Source: Brachionus manjavacas (Eukaryota > Rotifera > Eurotatoria > Ploima > Brachionidae). From it: a DNA stretch of 64,000 nt. Shown here in pieces: positions 44,481-55,248 of the stretch. The translations under genes and the position numbers were made by a program. Numbering within the stretch: position 1 is the first letter of the stretch; every line of letters begins with the position of its first letter. The stretch covers positions 975,501 to 1,039,500 of the forward strand of contig JAHQIY010000005.1 in the NCBI GenBank assembly GCA_019054805.1, in the 5' to 3' direction. Under the pieces are notes generated by a model, which made no database searches, was not told the origin of the DNA, and saw nothing but the letters and a program-made list of their open reading frames with translations.

Positions 44481-46295
44481 GAAAAGTTGATTAGGTCTAA
44501 ATTCAATCTTAAGTTTGGTAAGTTGAATTCAGTGTTCAAATCTTTGAGTAAATTATACCATTATTGGTTAACAAAAAATTCGGTTAACCAAAATTTAAAT
44601 CTTTTTTTGTAAATTTTCGTTTCGGTTTCGGTTTTTTAAATTAATTTTGTAATTTGGACAAGATTGAGCTGATATTCTGTTCATTTTTTTCTTTGCTATT
44701 CAATTTGGCTTTTGACAAGATAATAAAAATTTACTAGCAATAAATATTGAGATAAATTAACGACAACCAATTTTTGGCTAACTAAAATTAGCTTACCACA
44801 ATTAGCTTACCACAAAACCAAGCATAACCAACAAAAACCACTAATTTTACCTTTTTTTTTACTTATGACATTATTTGTATTTTTAGTTTTTGAGATTTAC
44901 ACTGAAAAAATTATTTGATTTATATAAAATTAAAATCTAATAAAGCTTAAATTTCAGATAATACATAAATAAGATCATCTAATTGTTTTATAATAATAAT
45001 AATTAAAATAATAAGCTTGAATTTAATTTTTTATGCGATAAATCTTTTTTTATTAAGAAAGTTTTTTTATTACCTGTATTTATTTTATTTTTATTTTATA
45101 ATTTCAAAATTTACTTTATTTTGTTTAACTAAAATAAATAATTTGAAACAAATTGATTTTTTTTTGTTTTTCTGGTTTTAAAAATTAATTTAATTTCGAT
45201 TTTTTTTTTAATTATTTATTTTACAATAAAATAATTTAATTATTCGCTTGTTATCTTGTTTTATCGACTTGCATATAAAAATAAGAAAAATTTTAAAAAT
45301 TGCATTGGCTTTTTTGAAGCAGTTTTTAAGTGTTGAATACAATGACACAATTTAAATAAGCTAATCTAAAAGTGTCGCAGTTTTAAATTTAACTGCTAAA
45401 ATAGTTTTACACTGAATGAATAGTGCACACTAATTGTAAAGAAAAAGCTCAGTATGTTTCACGATTTGATTATTTTTTTTAATGAAGAAAAAATTTTTAT
45501 TAATTAATTTTTAATCTATTATTTTTTACAATTTATTAACTTTTTACGCTAAATAAAACTTGCTCTGCTCCCAGTACATATTTTACTCAAAGCTTTACAC
45601 TTCCACCTCAAGTCAATTAGAAAAAAGAGAGTTTTGTTCTATTTTATTAAAAAATATATCAAGTAAACTACATTTAATTTTATCAATATAAATCATTGTC
45701 TTTTTATTTAAGGTATTCCTTACTACAAAAAAGACGTTTTCACAAAAAATAAATCCAATTTACCAAAAAGATTCAAATTATCAATTAGCTCATCAATCAA
45801 ATAAAAAACAACAACAACATTTTATATTAGTAAATAGATTTAATGAAAATTGCCTGATTTCCATTTCGGAGACATGCAGTAAACTTACCAATTTATTTAA
45901 TTAAAAATTAAATTTTTATAAATTTATATTAATCTTAATAAATTCAGTTTCAAATCGATGGCAATTTGAAATTTTTGCCTCTTTAAAAAAAAAATAAATT
46001 AGGCAAGTGACATTTAAATAAAGAAAAAAGAAATTTGATCAAATCACCAAATTTTTTTTCCTAATAAATTTGATTTTAAACAAGCTTAATTTAGATTTAA
46101 AAAATTGTAATAATTAAAAAATTTCAGTTTTTGTTTTACAAAAATTTACGTAAATTTAATCCATTAAATTTACTTCATTTTACGTAAAATGTTGTAAATA
46201 AACATAATTTTGAGAAATTCACTTTAAAATTAAAATCCCTAAATAAAAAATAGATTTTAGAGATTTTTTATTATTTTTTGTTTCTCCATTATTAT
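44481..46295. other. Intergenic, AT-rich
   Basis: Contains a short tandem of AATTAGCTTACCACA (44788-44815) and GGTTAAC-type words at 44577-44601 that may be decayed element ends. The rest is low-complexity A/T without a gene. Confidence 0.4.
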
Positions 46296-46880
46296 TATTT
46301 TAACAGAGTTGTTTAAAAGTCACAAGTCTTAAGTCAAGTCGAAGTCCGGATTTTATTTTATTTTTTTATTGCTTTTTTTCCAAAAAAAAACACAAACCGG
46401 TCCAAAACACGGACGGTTTTTTGCGGTCATTTGACCGGTCAGCCAGGCGGCCTATTTTTTGGACCGTCAAAATAAACGGTCTAAATTATACAAGCGACCA
46501 AAAAAACGGACGGTCAAAAAATACGGACAGTCAAAAATACGGTCAAATTTTTGGCGGTTAGCTTTTTCGACATAAAGTTTTTAATTTTTAAAAAAATAAC
46601 TAATTAAAATGATAAAAAAATTTTCTTTATTTATTTTAAAGAGATTTTAAAGATTTTTTTTTATTTTTCAAAATTTTACAAATTTTAATGCGGTCACGGA
46701 TTCTGAAAATTATGGCGGGTTAAGTGTCCGCTTGTACGGATCCCATCACTAAAAAAACACATTACTTTTGAAAATAAAAGAAAATTAAAGGTCCGGACTT
46801 GGACTTTTTATATTTAAAAAAAATTTTAAACTCTTTGCTTGGACTTTAATTTAGGACTTTTAAACAATTCTGTATTTTAA
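46296..46880. mobile_element. hAT-type MITE, 569 bp (46304-46872), 8-bp TSD TATTTTAA
   Basis: The left end CAGAGTTGTTTAAAAGTC (46304-46321) and the inverted right end CAGAATTGTTTAAAAGTC match at 17 of 18 positions. Perfect 8-bp direct repeats TATTTTAA flank it at 46296-46303 and 46873-46880. CAG-ended inverted repeats with 8-bp duplications are the hallmark of hAT elements. The interior has no transposase and carries several ACGG(A)C-GGTCAAAAA words (46398-46560) that are richer in G/C, perhaps binding-site repeats. Confidence 0.88.
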
Positions 46881-47894
46881 ATAAATAAATTCATAAAAAT
46901 AATAAAATAAATAGCATTTTTTATTTCATCCAAACTTAAAAATTTTAAATAATTCTAAAATTATCTAAATAATCTATTATATTTTCGAAAATATTCGATT
47001 TAAATTTTTAACCAAAAATTACGTTTATTTACGTAAAATACAGCATCACTCTATTTGTATGTACTAGGTAAATGGTAGAGATGCAGGAAATCAATATTTA
47101 TGCTGTGAAAATTCAATAATTATTGTTTTAATAAATAATAATTGTTTTAGACTAACACATGAAAAAAGGTGGTTTTTCAGCGGTATTTCCGCGAAATATA
47201 ATCGGAATGAGCTAATACAAAGTAGATATTATTTTTTAGCGCCCTTGATTACCACTTATTACTAGAAAGGTCCAAACAGGTACTAGAAACGTATTTCATT
47301 AGAATCAATCAAAATCATTCTTCAGAGGATCCCTCTTCTAATTCTCTTGGAAATATTTTTGGTCACTTGGATGTCACGCTCGAATGAAAGCGAAGGATAA
47401 AAATCTTAAGCTAAAAGTATCGGAAAGATGAAAAATGCATCTTTAAAAAAGTTAAGATTTATAGTGGACCGAACTCTACAGGAAAAGGAGATGAGCGATT
47501 TCCTATTATCGGCATAGATTACTATTTTTTTTATTTAAAATTAATTTAGGTAGAGTCTTGGCCAGTCAGAAGGGATACTTAGTCCTTCCTTTCAGCCACA
47601 TGAATTAAATTTTAATTACAAAGTTATAAAAAAAAAAACTTTAAAGATCTTGGGCTGTCCATATAAAGCGGAAAACGGAAATTTCGCATCACTTTTTCCG
47701 CTAAAAACTTTCGCTTAATTACTCCCTAAAAAGCGGAATTTCCGTTTTTTGAAAAAAAGCAGAATTTTTTTTCGAAAAAATTTTTTTTGAATTTTAAAAT
47801 AAAATCTTTTAGAAATAAATCACTCAAAGCTGCATAATCATTCATAATCATTTTAACCCTTATTAAAAGCTTATGAGATAAAAACTGGTCGTAA

Positions 47895-48110
47895 TTAGGA
47901 AGAAAATCTACTAAAATTTGAACCTGAATTATTGGACTTTGTTAGCTGAACAATATTTTGGTTCTCTATATCTATGCCGTTAGTAGACTTGACTGCTAAT
48001 ATGTGACTACAATTTTGTTTATCTAAACACCTACAATTTGCTGAAAGTTCTGCTGGGAAAAAATCATTTTTTTTTTCAACAGTAATAAAATACAACTTTA
48101 AATTTAGATT
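47895..48110 (-). pseudogene. SWIM zinc-finger fragment inside the MULE-like element
   Basis: Minus-strand reading LYFITVEKKNDFFPAELSA, then CRCLDKQNCSHI, a CxC...CxH SWIM finger. The open frame is preceded by an acceptor-like AAATTTAAAG at about 48097-48106, so this looks like the remaining exon of the element's own transposase. The catalytic region is absent. Confidence 0.65.
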
Positions 48111-48135
48111 TAAAAGGATTTTATCAAAAATTATT

Positions 48136-48395
48136 AGAAATGGTTCCTGGAAGTCGTGGTTGTGCTATAAATATAGCTTTAAAAATTAAGACTTAAGCTT
48201 ATGATTTATATACTTTAAAGATAATTTTAAAAATTTATTTTAAATTCAGGAAAAAAAAATTGTTTAGAAATGGTTCCTGGAAGTCGTGGTTGTGCTATAA
48301 ATATAGCTTTAAAAATTAAGACTTAAGCTTATGATTTATATACTTTAAAGATAATTTTAAAAATTTATTTTAAATTCAGGAAAAAAAAATTGTTT
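48136..48395. repeat. Perfect 130-bp tandem duplication
   Basis: 48136-48265 and 48266-48395 are identical base for base as far as I can read. The unit starts AGAAATGGTTCCTGGAAGTC and ends in AAAAAAAAATTGTTT. It lies within the MULE-like element, next to the SWIM fragment, and the lack of any difference implies a very recent event (or an assembly artefact). Confidence 0.85.
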
Positions 48396-48529
48396 CGAAA
48401 AAAATTTCCGCAAATGTTTTCCACTATTTTTAACTTTTCCGCAATTTTTCAAAAAGTAAGCGGAAGTTTTTAGCGGAAAAAGTGATGCGGAATTTCCGTT
48501 TTCCGCTTTTTAGGGATAGCCAGATCTTG

Positions 48530-49400
48530 TTTAATTATTGACGGAAATGAAATCAACAACAAGAATTTATAAAATGTGAATAATACTATCGACTAAGAAC
48601 GAATTTTTTTATAATTCTGACCATCATTCTTTTTGATTCTCTATATTCAAGGTTTTATGAAATTCAGAAATTTATGTTTTTAATGGAAAAAATTTGATTA
48701 TTTTTTAGAATGCGATTTTGAAGTTTTTGGCGGTAATAGGCAAATTTATCCCGAAAAAAGATCGCTGAAAAATTAAAAATCAAAAATCTTGAAAAATTGC
48801 TAAAATTACTATGATTCCCAAAATAAATACTACTGACCCGACTAACTACCGTCTATTTAGTGCAATTAATAGTTAAGAAAAACACTATCTTTAAAGACGA
48901 TACTCGCATAACAGGTTGAATTGGTGCAAACTTAGCATGTCCAATTTTTATTATTTTCCTTCCAACGGCAGCGATGAACATTGCATAATGCGATAAGGTA
49001 TCCACTTTTCTCATTATTTATTCCTTGGTTAAATGGAATCAAAGAAACAGTGTTTTGAGTTTGGTCAGAAGACATTTTTACAGGACTTAAATTTTTAATT
49101 TATTTCCAATTATTTTAAGTAAATATTTTTATCAATTTATGTTTTATTATTTTGAGTAATTGTCAAATTATTTGATAATTAATTAATTAATTAGTTCAAG
49201 TTATAAAAATCCGCAGTATTTTATTTAGCAGAAGCGGTTTATCATTGACATGTTAAACTTTTAATCTTAATTTTCGGAATTATTATTTTTTTGGCATATA
49301 TTTCTTGTAAACTAAATCGTGCTATTCTTATTATTTAACAATTAAGCATTATTTTCTTAATTTTTAAATCGGGGTATATTTTTTATTTAAGAAAACGGGA
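48530..49400. other. Intergenic, no recognised feature
   Basis: AT-rich DNA between the MULE-like element and the young retrotransposon tail. I see no coding or structural signal. Confidence 0.45.
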
Positions 49401-49403
49401 TAA

Positions 49404-49919
49404 ATGAATCGAACAACAATTCTAGACTATTCTTTTCCTTGCTTGAATTCATTTTCAGAAAATAATATTAAAAAACTACAAGCAATTCAGAATACGACAG
49501 TCAGATCTATCCTTAAGTTAAAATATGATACTCCCTCCAACATCGTGCAACATGAAGCTTTTAATAAACTTAAATTACTGACAGTCTCAAATCGGCTTTT
49601 TGAGTTGAGTGAGAGATATGTTGGGACAGGACTGAGTCATTTTATTCCATTGGTTGTAAGACTGGTGGAGGAATACAAAGAAGGTTTCGAATCGAGATAT
49701 ATTGAATATCCAACTCCATTGTGTAATTGTTACCTTACTATTTCCTCATTTTTTCCTGAAGCTTCAACAATGTAAACATCTGTCACATGCAACAACCTAT
49801 TTCAATATATGTCTTTTAAACTTTCTTTATGTTTTTATTTTTATTTGATCTTATTTTATTAACTCTATTTTTATTTTTTTTTTTTATTTTTTTTTTTTTT
49901 TGAAGGTGCTCGGTACAGA
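49404..49919 (+). mobile_element. 5'-truncated non-LTR retrotransposon tail (young copy, plus strand)
   Basis: The open frame 49404-49775 encodes SFPCLNSFSENNIKKLQAIQ, RSILKLKYDTPSNIV and LTVSNRLFELSERYVGTGLS, ending shortly before the 3' motif GGTGCTCGGTACAG at about 49905-49918. It is near-identical to the minus-strand copy at 7432-7951 (roughly 95% by eye over ~340 bp). Only the RT C-terminal tail remains, so it is inactive. Confidence 0.82.
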
Positions 49920-50231
49920 AAACAAATAAAATTTAAAAAAACGGGATAAAATATTATCGGTATAAATTGGCAGGCAATCTTTTTGGCAATCATGGACAAT
50001 TTTTTGTGTTGAATTGTTTACTGTAATGAATTAGAAGTCGATTTGAGATCGAATAAAGCTTTTATAAACTAGTAGTGAGATTTTTAAATTTTAAATTTTT
50101 AAATTATTTGAATTAGATTGGTTTTTCAGATCATTTTATCCAATATCGAGTTTAGATTTTGCTTGATTACTATTAACTACTATTAATCATTTCAGAACAT
50201 GTTTTAATTCAGTTACTTGTAATGTAATGCT

Positions 50232-51084
50232 TACATTAGCAGTGTCGGAGCTACGTTATGGGGAAGTGTGGCGATCGCCACACCATCTTTTGAAGTATTG
50301 TGGCGCCGCCATTAGAGAAAATTGTTAAATATTTTAATAAAAAAAGAAAATATTTTTTAATCTCTCCTTTTTTCAGCCAATTATAGAAGAAAAATAAAAC
50401 AAAATTAACAAACAAAATTTTCATTTATTTAATACTTTGAAAATTCAAATATACATGTTCATGTGAACTTATAATAAATAATAAATAATTATGCTCATCT
50501 TCTTTTCCAGTACCTAACCCCATCGAGTTGATCATCTACACCGCAATTATTACCCAGTCGAAACTGGTGCCCCTATTTTTATGATGAAAGAAATTTAAAC
50601 ATTCGCTCCGTATTGCAGAGATATTTTGAAGATTTTTTCACCCTCAGCGGGTTTTGAGTCCTGGATTTTCTGATTGCATGGCTAACACGCAAACCATTCG
50701 ACAATACGGGCTTCGTTCCACACATTCACATGCTGCTGTAGAAAATTCCTGAAGCCTTATCTCACTCATGAATATTGAGACATCTGAATTACGAAAAATT
50801 GACATATACAAAATTGTTGATATTTTTAAAGAATAGAAGACTTAAATTTTTTTAAATATTTTATTCAATTTTATTTTAATTTATTAAATTTTTTCAACGA
50901 ATTTAATTTTTTGCTCTAGTATGTTTTGAATTTAAAAAAATAACATTTTTTTTAAAAGACTGATTTAAAAATTTCATTGCTTTGTTATACAGTCGCCCTC
51001 AACGCACCAATTCTATCCCCTCTTCTTTGGCCTTGAAGTTCGCCACACCATTTTCAACTTTGTGGCTCCGCCACTGTCCATTAG
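50232..51084. mobile_element. hAT-type element, 837 bp (50240-51076), hosting a SINE
   Basis: The left end reads CAGTGTCGGAGCTAC (50240-50254) and the right, inverted, CAGTGGCGGAGCCAC. CAGTGGCGGA-type termini are typical of hAT elements. The flanking octamers are TACATTAG (50232-50239) and TCCATTAG (51077-51084), an 8-bp duplication with one change. Inside are GTGTGGCGATCGCCACACC near the left end and the related GGTGTGGCGAA near the right. No transposase was found. The SINE at 50495-50712 lies within it. Confidence 0.75.
50495..50712 (-). mobile_element. tRNA-derived SINE, copy 2
   Basis: The same order as the copy at 27985-28229: AAGCCCGTATTGTCGAATGG head, B-box-like region, GAAAAAATCTTCAAAATAT, CTCTGCAATACGG, CTGGGTAATAAT and GGTGTAGATGATCAACTCGA. 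It carries an extra CACCAGTTTCGA block before CTGGGTAATAAT that copy 1 lacks. Confidence 0.7.
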
Positions 51085-54000
51085 TACCCTTAGACTCGTC
51101 TACCCGATCTTCTCGTGAGACGCATTGGAGCAACTATTTTTGCTCCTTGTTAACTTAAACACTCATGACTTAGTTAATCAACTTGCCAGTGATATAGACA
51201 AAGATATGGCTTTATCACACCTTGTACCGTTCTTTGACGTTTTAAAAAAAAAGTGTAACAAAAACAAAAGTGATGTCAAATGAGCGATTTTGAATAATTT
51301 TGAATAATTTGTTTTCTAGCTTTAAATTGTTTTGATTGAGCAACAAAATGTATTCACTGAGCATGTTGTTGTTTCGGATTCTAACTCTCCATAGATAAAC
51401 AATTCATTAAAAATGATTCAATTAAAATAAAAAAAGATTTCGTTTGGGAATTGTTGAAGTTTAGCTTGTTAGTGAATTGATAAGTTAACAAAATAGTTGC
51501 TCAACATTAATGAAAAAACAGCTCCAGAGACTTGACAGACTATATAGAATTTCATGTTATTTAATTAAGCAGCGGAATTAATTAAGACTGATAAGAAAAA
51601 ACTAGGTTGACTCGATTCAATTGAGTCGACCTTTCACCCACTCGACCAGTGAAGATCTTCGATCTCGATTAGATTTAATTAGATCAAGTAAAAATGCAAA
51701 TAAAGTTGCTGTTGGCATCGTTTAAGTCAACAGTTCTCAAAATCCAATAATTCACTTAGTGAGAATTGTTTCGAAGGTTAATAATCCTTTAATGTCTCAA
51801 TTTCTTAAAAAAACATTTCAAAGTCTCCAAGCTATTTTTTTAAACTGAATAAATTTCACCTAAGCAAACACTTGCTAAAAGTCTCAGACGCATAGCAGGC
51901 ACTCGGAGCTGTCTTGGCGAGCAATATTCGAAACATGTGATGTGTGTTTTAGCGATGGCTAAATGCGAAACATATTTTTAGTTTCAAACTGATTCCTAGA
52001 AATAACATGAAAACTAATCCGAGTCGGCGTTGGCGGCGCCAAGACTCGATCGAATTTTTTGCATATGTTTAATTGTTTTTACAGCATTGATCGTAATGTC
52101 TAATCATTGAATTACAAATTAATCGATTTTTGTTCTTTCTTGGAGCCATGTTCTGACTAATTCTTTTTTTTATGCTTAATTTAACTCTTTAGATGTATTA
52201 GTCTTATGGCAACTTAATAAATCACCGTAAATTTTAAATTAATTGCTCTCTTTTTTGTTCTTGCCAACAAAAAAAATCCATCAAGAAGCCCTTAGACGGA
52301 AATTTAGACTTTTAGAACTAGAAAGCCTTTGAATATAGGTTTTAATTGATTGATCGAACTTGCATATCTTGCTGAACACTCTGTTTACTTTTGATTAATG
52401 CTCTCGACTCTTGCTGTTTCTAATCCATCTTAGCTTGGAACCATGACCTCAATTCGTTGTTTATGTTTGTTCAAGCCACCCAAAGTCACATCAGCAATAC
52501 AAGATACCTTGTTTATTCTCGTTTACACGGCTTGACATTTGAATCAACAGCAGCTATCTTAATTCCTGGTCTTGAAACACTTTAACGAGAGTAGCAAAAT
52601 CAACAATTGCTCATTTATTCTAGACAGCTAACTGACAAAGAATTTTTTCTCCTCAAAATGCATCTTATCAATATTTAAAGCCTGTAAGCTCAAAACCATT
52701 TGCTAAATCAACACTGGCAATTTTTTTTTACAAATTTATTTAGAGCATTTTCTAAAATATGAATTTTTTGAAAATTTTGAAAAAAATTTCTTCTCAAAAT
52801 CCATTTAATCAATACAATAAGCCTAAAAGCTGATTGACTTTTGCTAAATCAACACTGGCAATTTTTTTTTATATATTTACTAAAATATGAATTTTTGAAA
52901 ATTAAAAAAAAAATTATTTTATCCAAATTAAAAGCCTAAAAGCTGATTGACTTTTGCTAAATCAAAATTTCCTTAATAACTGCTAGTTTTTCTATTTTTA
53001 GAATTTAATTTATTTCAACAATGTTTTTTAAGTAAATATTTTTTTTTTCTAATCACTCAGATAGGTGTTAGTGATCCTGATTTGTGATCTTTTGTTTAAA
53101 AAAAAAGCCTGATGTCTATTTCACAGATTATGAATACATGGTCGATCAAGCATAACTGTTCGGCAATCAAAAGCCCGCTAAATCTCGAAAAAAAAATTAT
53201 TTTTTTAATGATTTTTTAAATAGCTGAACATTTTCAGCATTAAGAAGTAGAAAATTTAAATGATCTTTAGTCTTTGCACTAAAACACTTTAATTTTTTAT
53301 TTTTGTAAAAAATTTAAGAGCAAAAAATTTGACTTTTGTTCATTTTTCTAATATACTGCTGTTGAAAGAGGATTCCAGTTGTTATTTGTTCTGTTAAGTA
53401 AAAGCTGCTTTCTGACCTTGGCTTAATAAGTCTGTATTTGCGTATGCCAACTATCTAATGGTGCCTAGAGTTAAATCATTATGTTAAAGTCATTAGATAT
53501 TAAAAAAAAATTTATTATTCGATTAATTGGGTGACTCAAGGGGATAGCTGTTTGGAAGCTTAGCGCCCTTCTTTCAGCAACAAAGTCAATAAAAAAAAAA
53601 TTTTGTAAAAATTGAAAGTTATGCTACAAATAAAGTGATAAGTCATTTTGAAGACAATATGTAAAATAAAATATCACGTTTTTTTTATTTTATTGAGTTT
53701 AAAAATTTAAAAATATGCCTTAATTCTAAACTTGATTTCAATAGTTGCTATTTAACATTGCAGACACGATTACGATTATGAATTACTAATTGAACTATCA
53801 AAGTTTTTAAAAACTCATTTTCAAGCTCAACACTTGACTGCAGTGTCCCCTGGCACTAAAATTGCTCAAACTGTTTACTTGCTCTGGAATAAATGCTCAC
53901 AATCAGCAATGTGGTGTTATAGCAGTCTGGTAACAAGTGCTGGCAAACTGACTTTGTTTAATTAATTGAATTAACTTCTTTTAAGATTTCAACAAAAAAA

Positions 54001-55020
54001 ATAAGAAATTATGAAAAATCAAAATGGTTAATTTAAAAAAATTCTTAAGTGCTTGATTTTTAGATTAGGGAAAAAAAGAATTTTCTAAAGAAAAAAATTG
54101 ATCAGTATTTTGATGTCAACATAAAAATATTGTCCAAATGTCTAATAGATTTTTTATTATAAAAAAACATTTTTAGGCATTTATATAATGAGAGACCATG
54201 ACGCCAAGGCCACGCTTTCCAACACCAGATCCAACTTTATTTTATGGTGAACTGTTGTTCTTACCGAAAAAAGAAGTGGGTTTGCGCTCACACTAGCAGC
54301 AAAATCATTTCTAATCTTGGCAGGAAACTTTCTCTCTCTCTGCATCTCTGAGCTCTCATGCTATTACCTCTCAAGCCATTAGACTAATTTGAGCATTCCA
54401 ATCATATGCCTTCTCTCAAATTGATAAAAATTGAGCAGAAATTCTCCTTTTTTTCTGATAGAATAAAAATTAAATATAATAAAATATTATTGCACCTTTT
54501 CTATCTAAAATATTTTTTCTCATGTAAAAAAAGACCAAATATGAAACGTCAATAATATTTATAAAAAAATAAATATTAAACTTTTGATATGTCATAGTTT
54601 GGAATAAAATTCTCAATTCAAATTTGTTTAAAATAGATTTAAAAATGATTATATGCATAATATTTTTTTCAAATAGTAATTAAAAATTATCTAAATATCT
54701 AAAAAAAAAATCGGCCTATTATTTAAGTCACATCTTTTCGAGCCCATTCAACTTTATTATTTATTTACAGATAGCCATTTAGGCCGGCTGCTACGCTCCC
54801 TTTTCAGCAAGATAAGCGCTATACAGGAGAAAAAAGTTTACTTGATTTTAAAATTAAAAATTTTTAAATGAAGCTTTAAAAAAATAATAATAAATTTATA
54901 TATATAAAAGAGAATAATTTTGTTTAGTTGAGACTTTTTTGAATAGATTTAATAGATGAATTTTTGTATGAGTTAACAATTTCCTTAATGTCTTCATCGC
55001 TTGTAGTTGAGCGAGTTAGT
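51085..55020. other. Long non-coding stretch
   Basis: About 4 kb without a supported gene. It contains a tandem repeat at 52645-52970; otherwise mixed AT-rich DNA. The interval 51500-52560 and the block near 54190-54440 have a more balanced composition than neighbouring DNA, which could mean regulatory sequence or old transposons. Confidence 0.4.
52645..52970. repeat. Tandem repeat, ~2.5 units of ~110-145 bp
   Basis: TTTGCTAAATCAACACTGGC followed by AATTTTTTTTTA occurs at about 52699-52730 and again at about 52841-52871. The preceding AAGCCTAAAAGCTGATTGAC occurs at about 52819-52838 and 52931-52950, with a degenerate form at 52678. Units differ in the A/T spacer length. Confidence 0.65.
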
Positions 55021-55248
55021 TAAACGACAGCTAATCGCGTGCTTAATGGTCAAATTAAATATTCGGTCAGTGTAAATCCAAAATTTTGTACATGTCCATA
55101 TTTTTTGGAATACGGTATTTGCAAACATTTTATCTCACTTTGCAAGCTTTTGAATCTTCATTTTGACGAAAATGATCGAGAATTTGTTCAAGTAAAAAAG
55201 AGAGGTAGACCACCTAAATCTAATAATGGGGCATTGAATAAGAATTAA
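55021..55248 (+). pseudogene. SWIM-type zinc-finger fragment with AT-hook tail (MULE-derived)
   Basis: An open reading frame without an ATG, following a stop at 55021-55023. It encodes FCTCPYFLEYGICKHFISLC, a CxC(x9)CxH SWIM finger, followed about 30 residues later by KKRGRPPKSNN, an AT-hook-like tail, and a stop at 55246. This pairing is typical of the C-terminus of Mutator-like transposases and genes domesticated from them. The rest of the protein is not in the flanks, so it is a fragment or the last exon of something I cannot follow. Confidence 0.6.

Larger units (their letters stand above)
47645..48529. mobile_element. MULE-like non-autonomous element, 869 bp (47653-48521), 8-bp TSD AGATCTTG
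   Basis: Long inverted repeats of at least 65 bp: the left end begins GGCTGTCCATATAAAGCGGA and the right, inverted, begins GGCTATCCCTAAAAAGCGGA. Both continue with AAACGGAAATT, CGCATCACTTTTTCCGC and TAAAAACTT. The direct duplication AGATCTTG is perfect at 47645-47652 and 48522-48529. Long TIRs plus an 8-bp duplication fit Mutator-like elements, and the interior holds a SWIM zinc-finger fragment on the minus strand as expected for MULE transposases. Confidence 0.85.
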
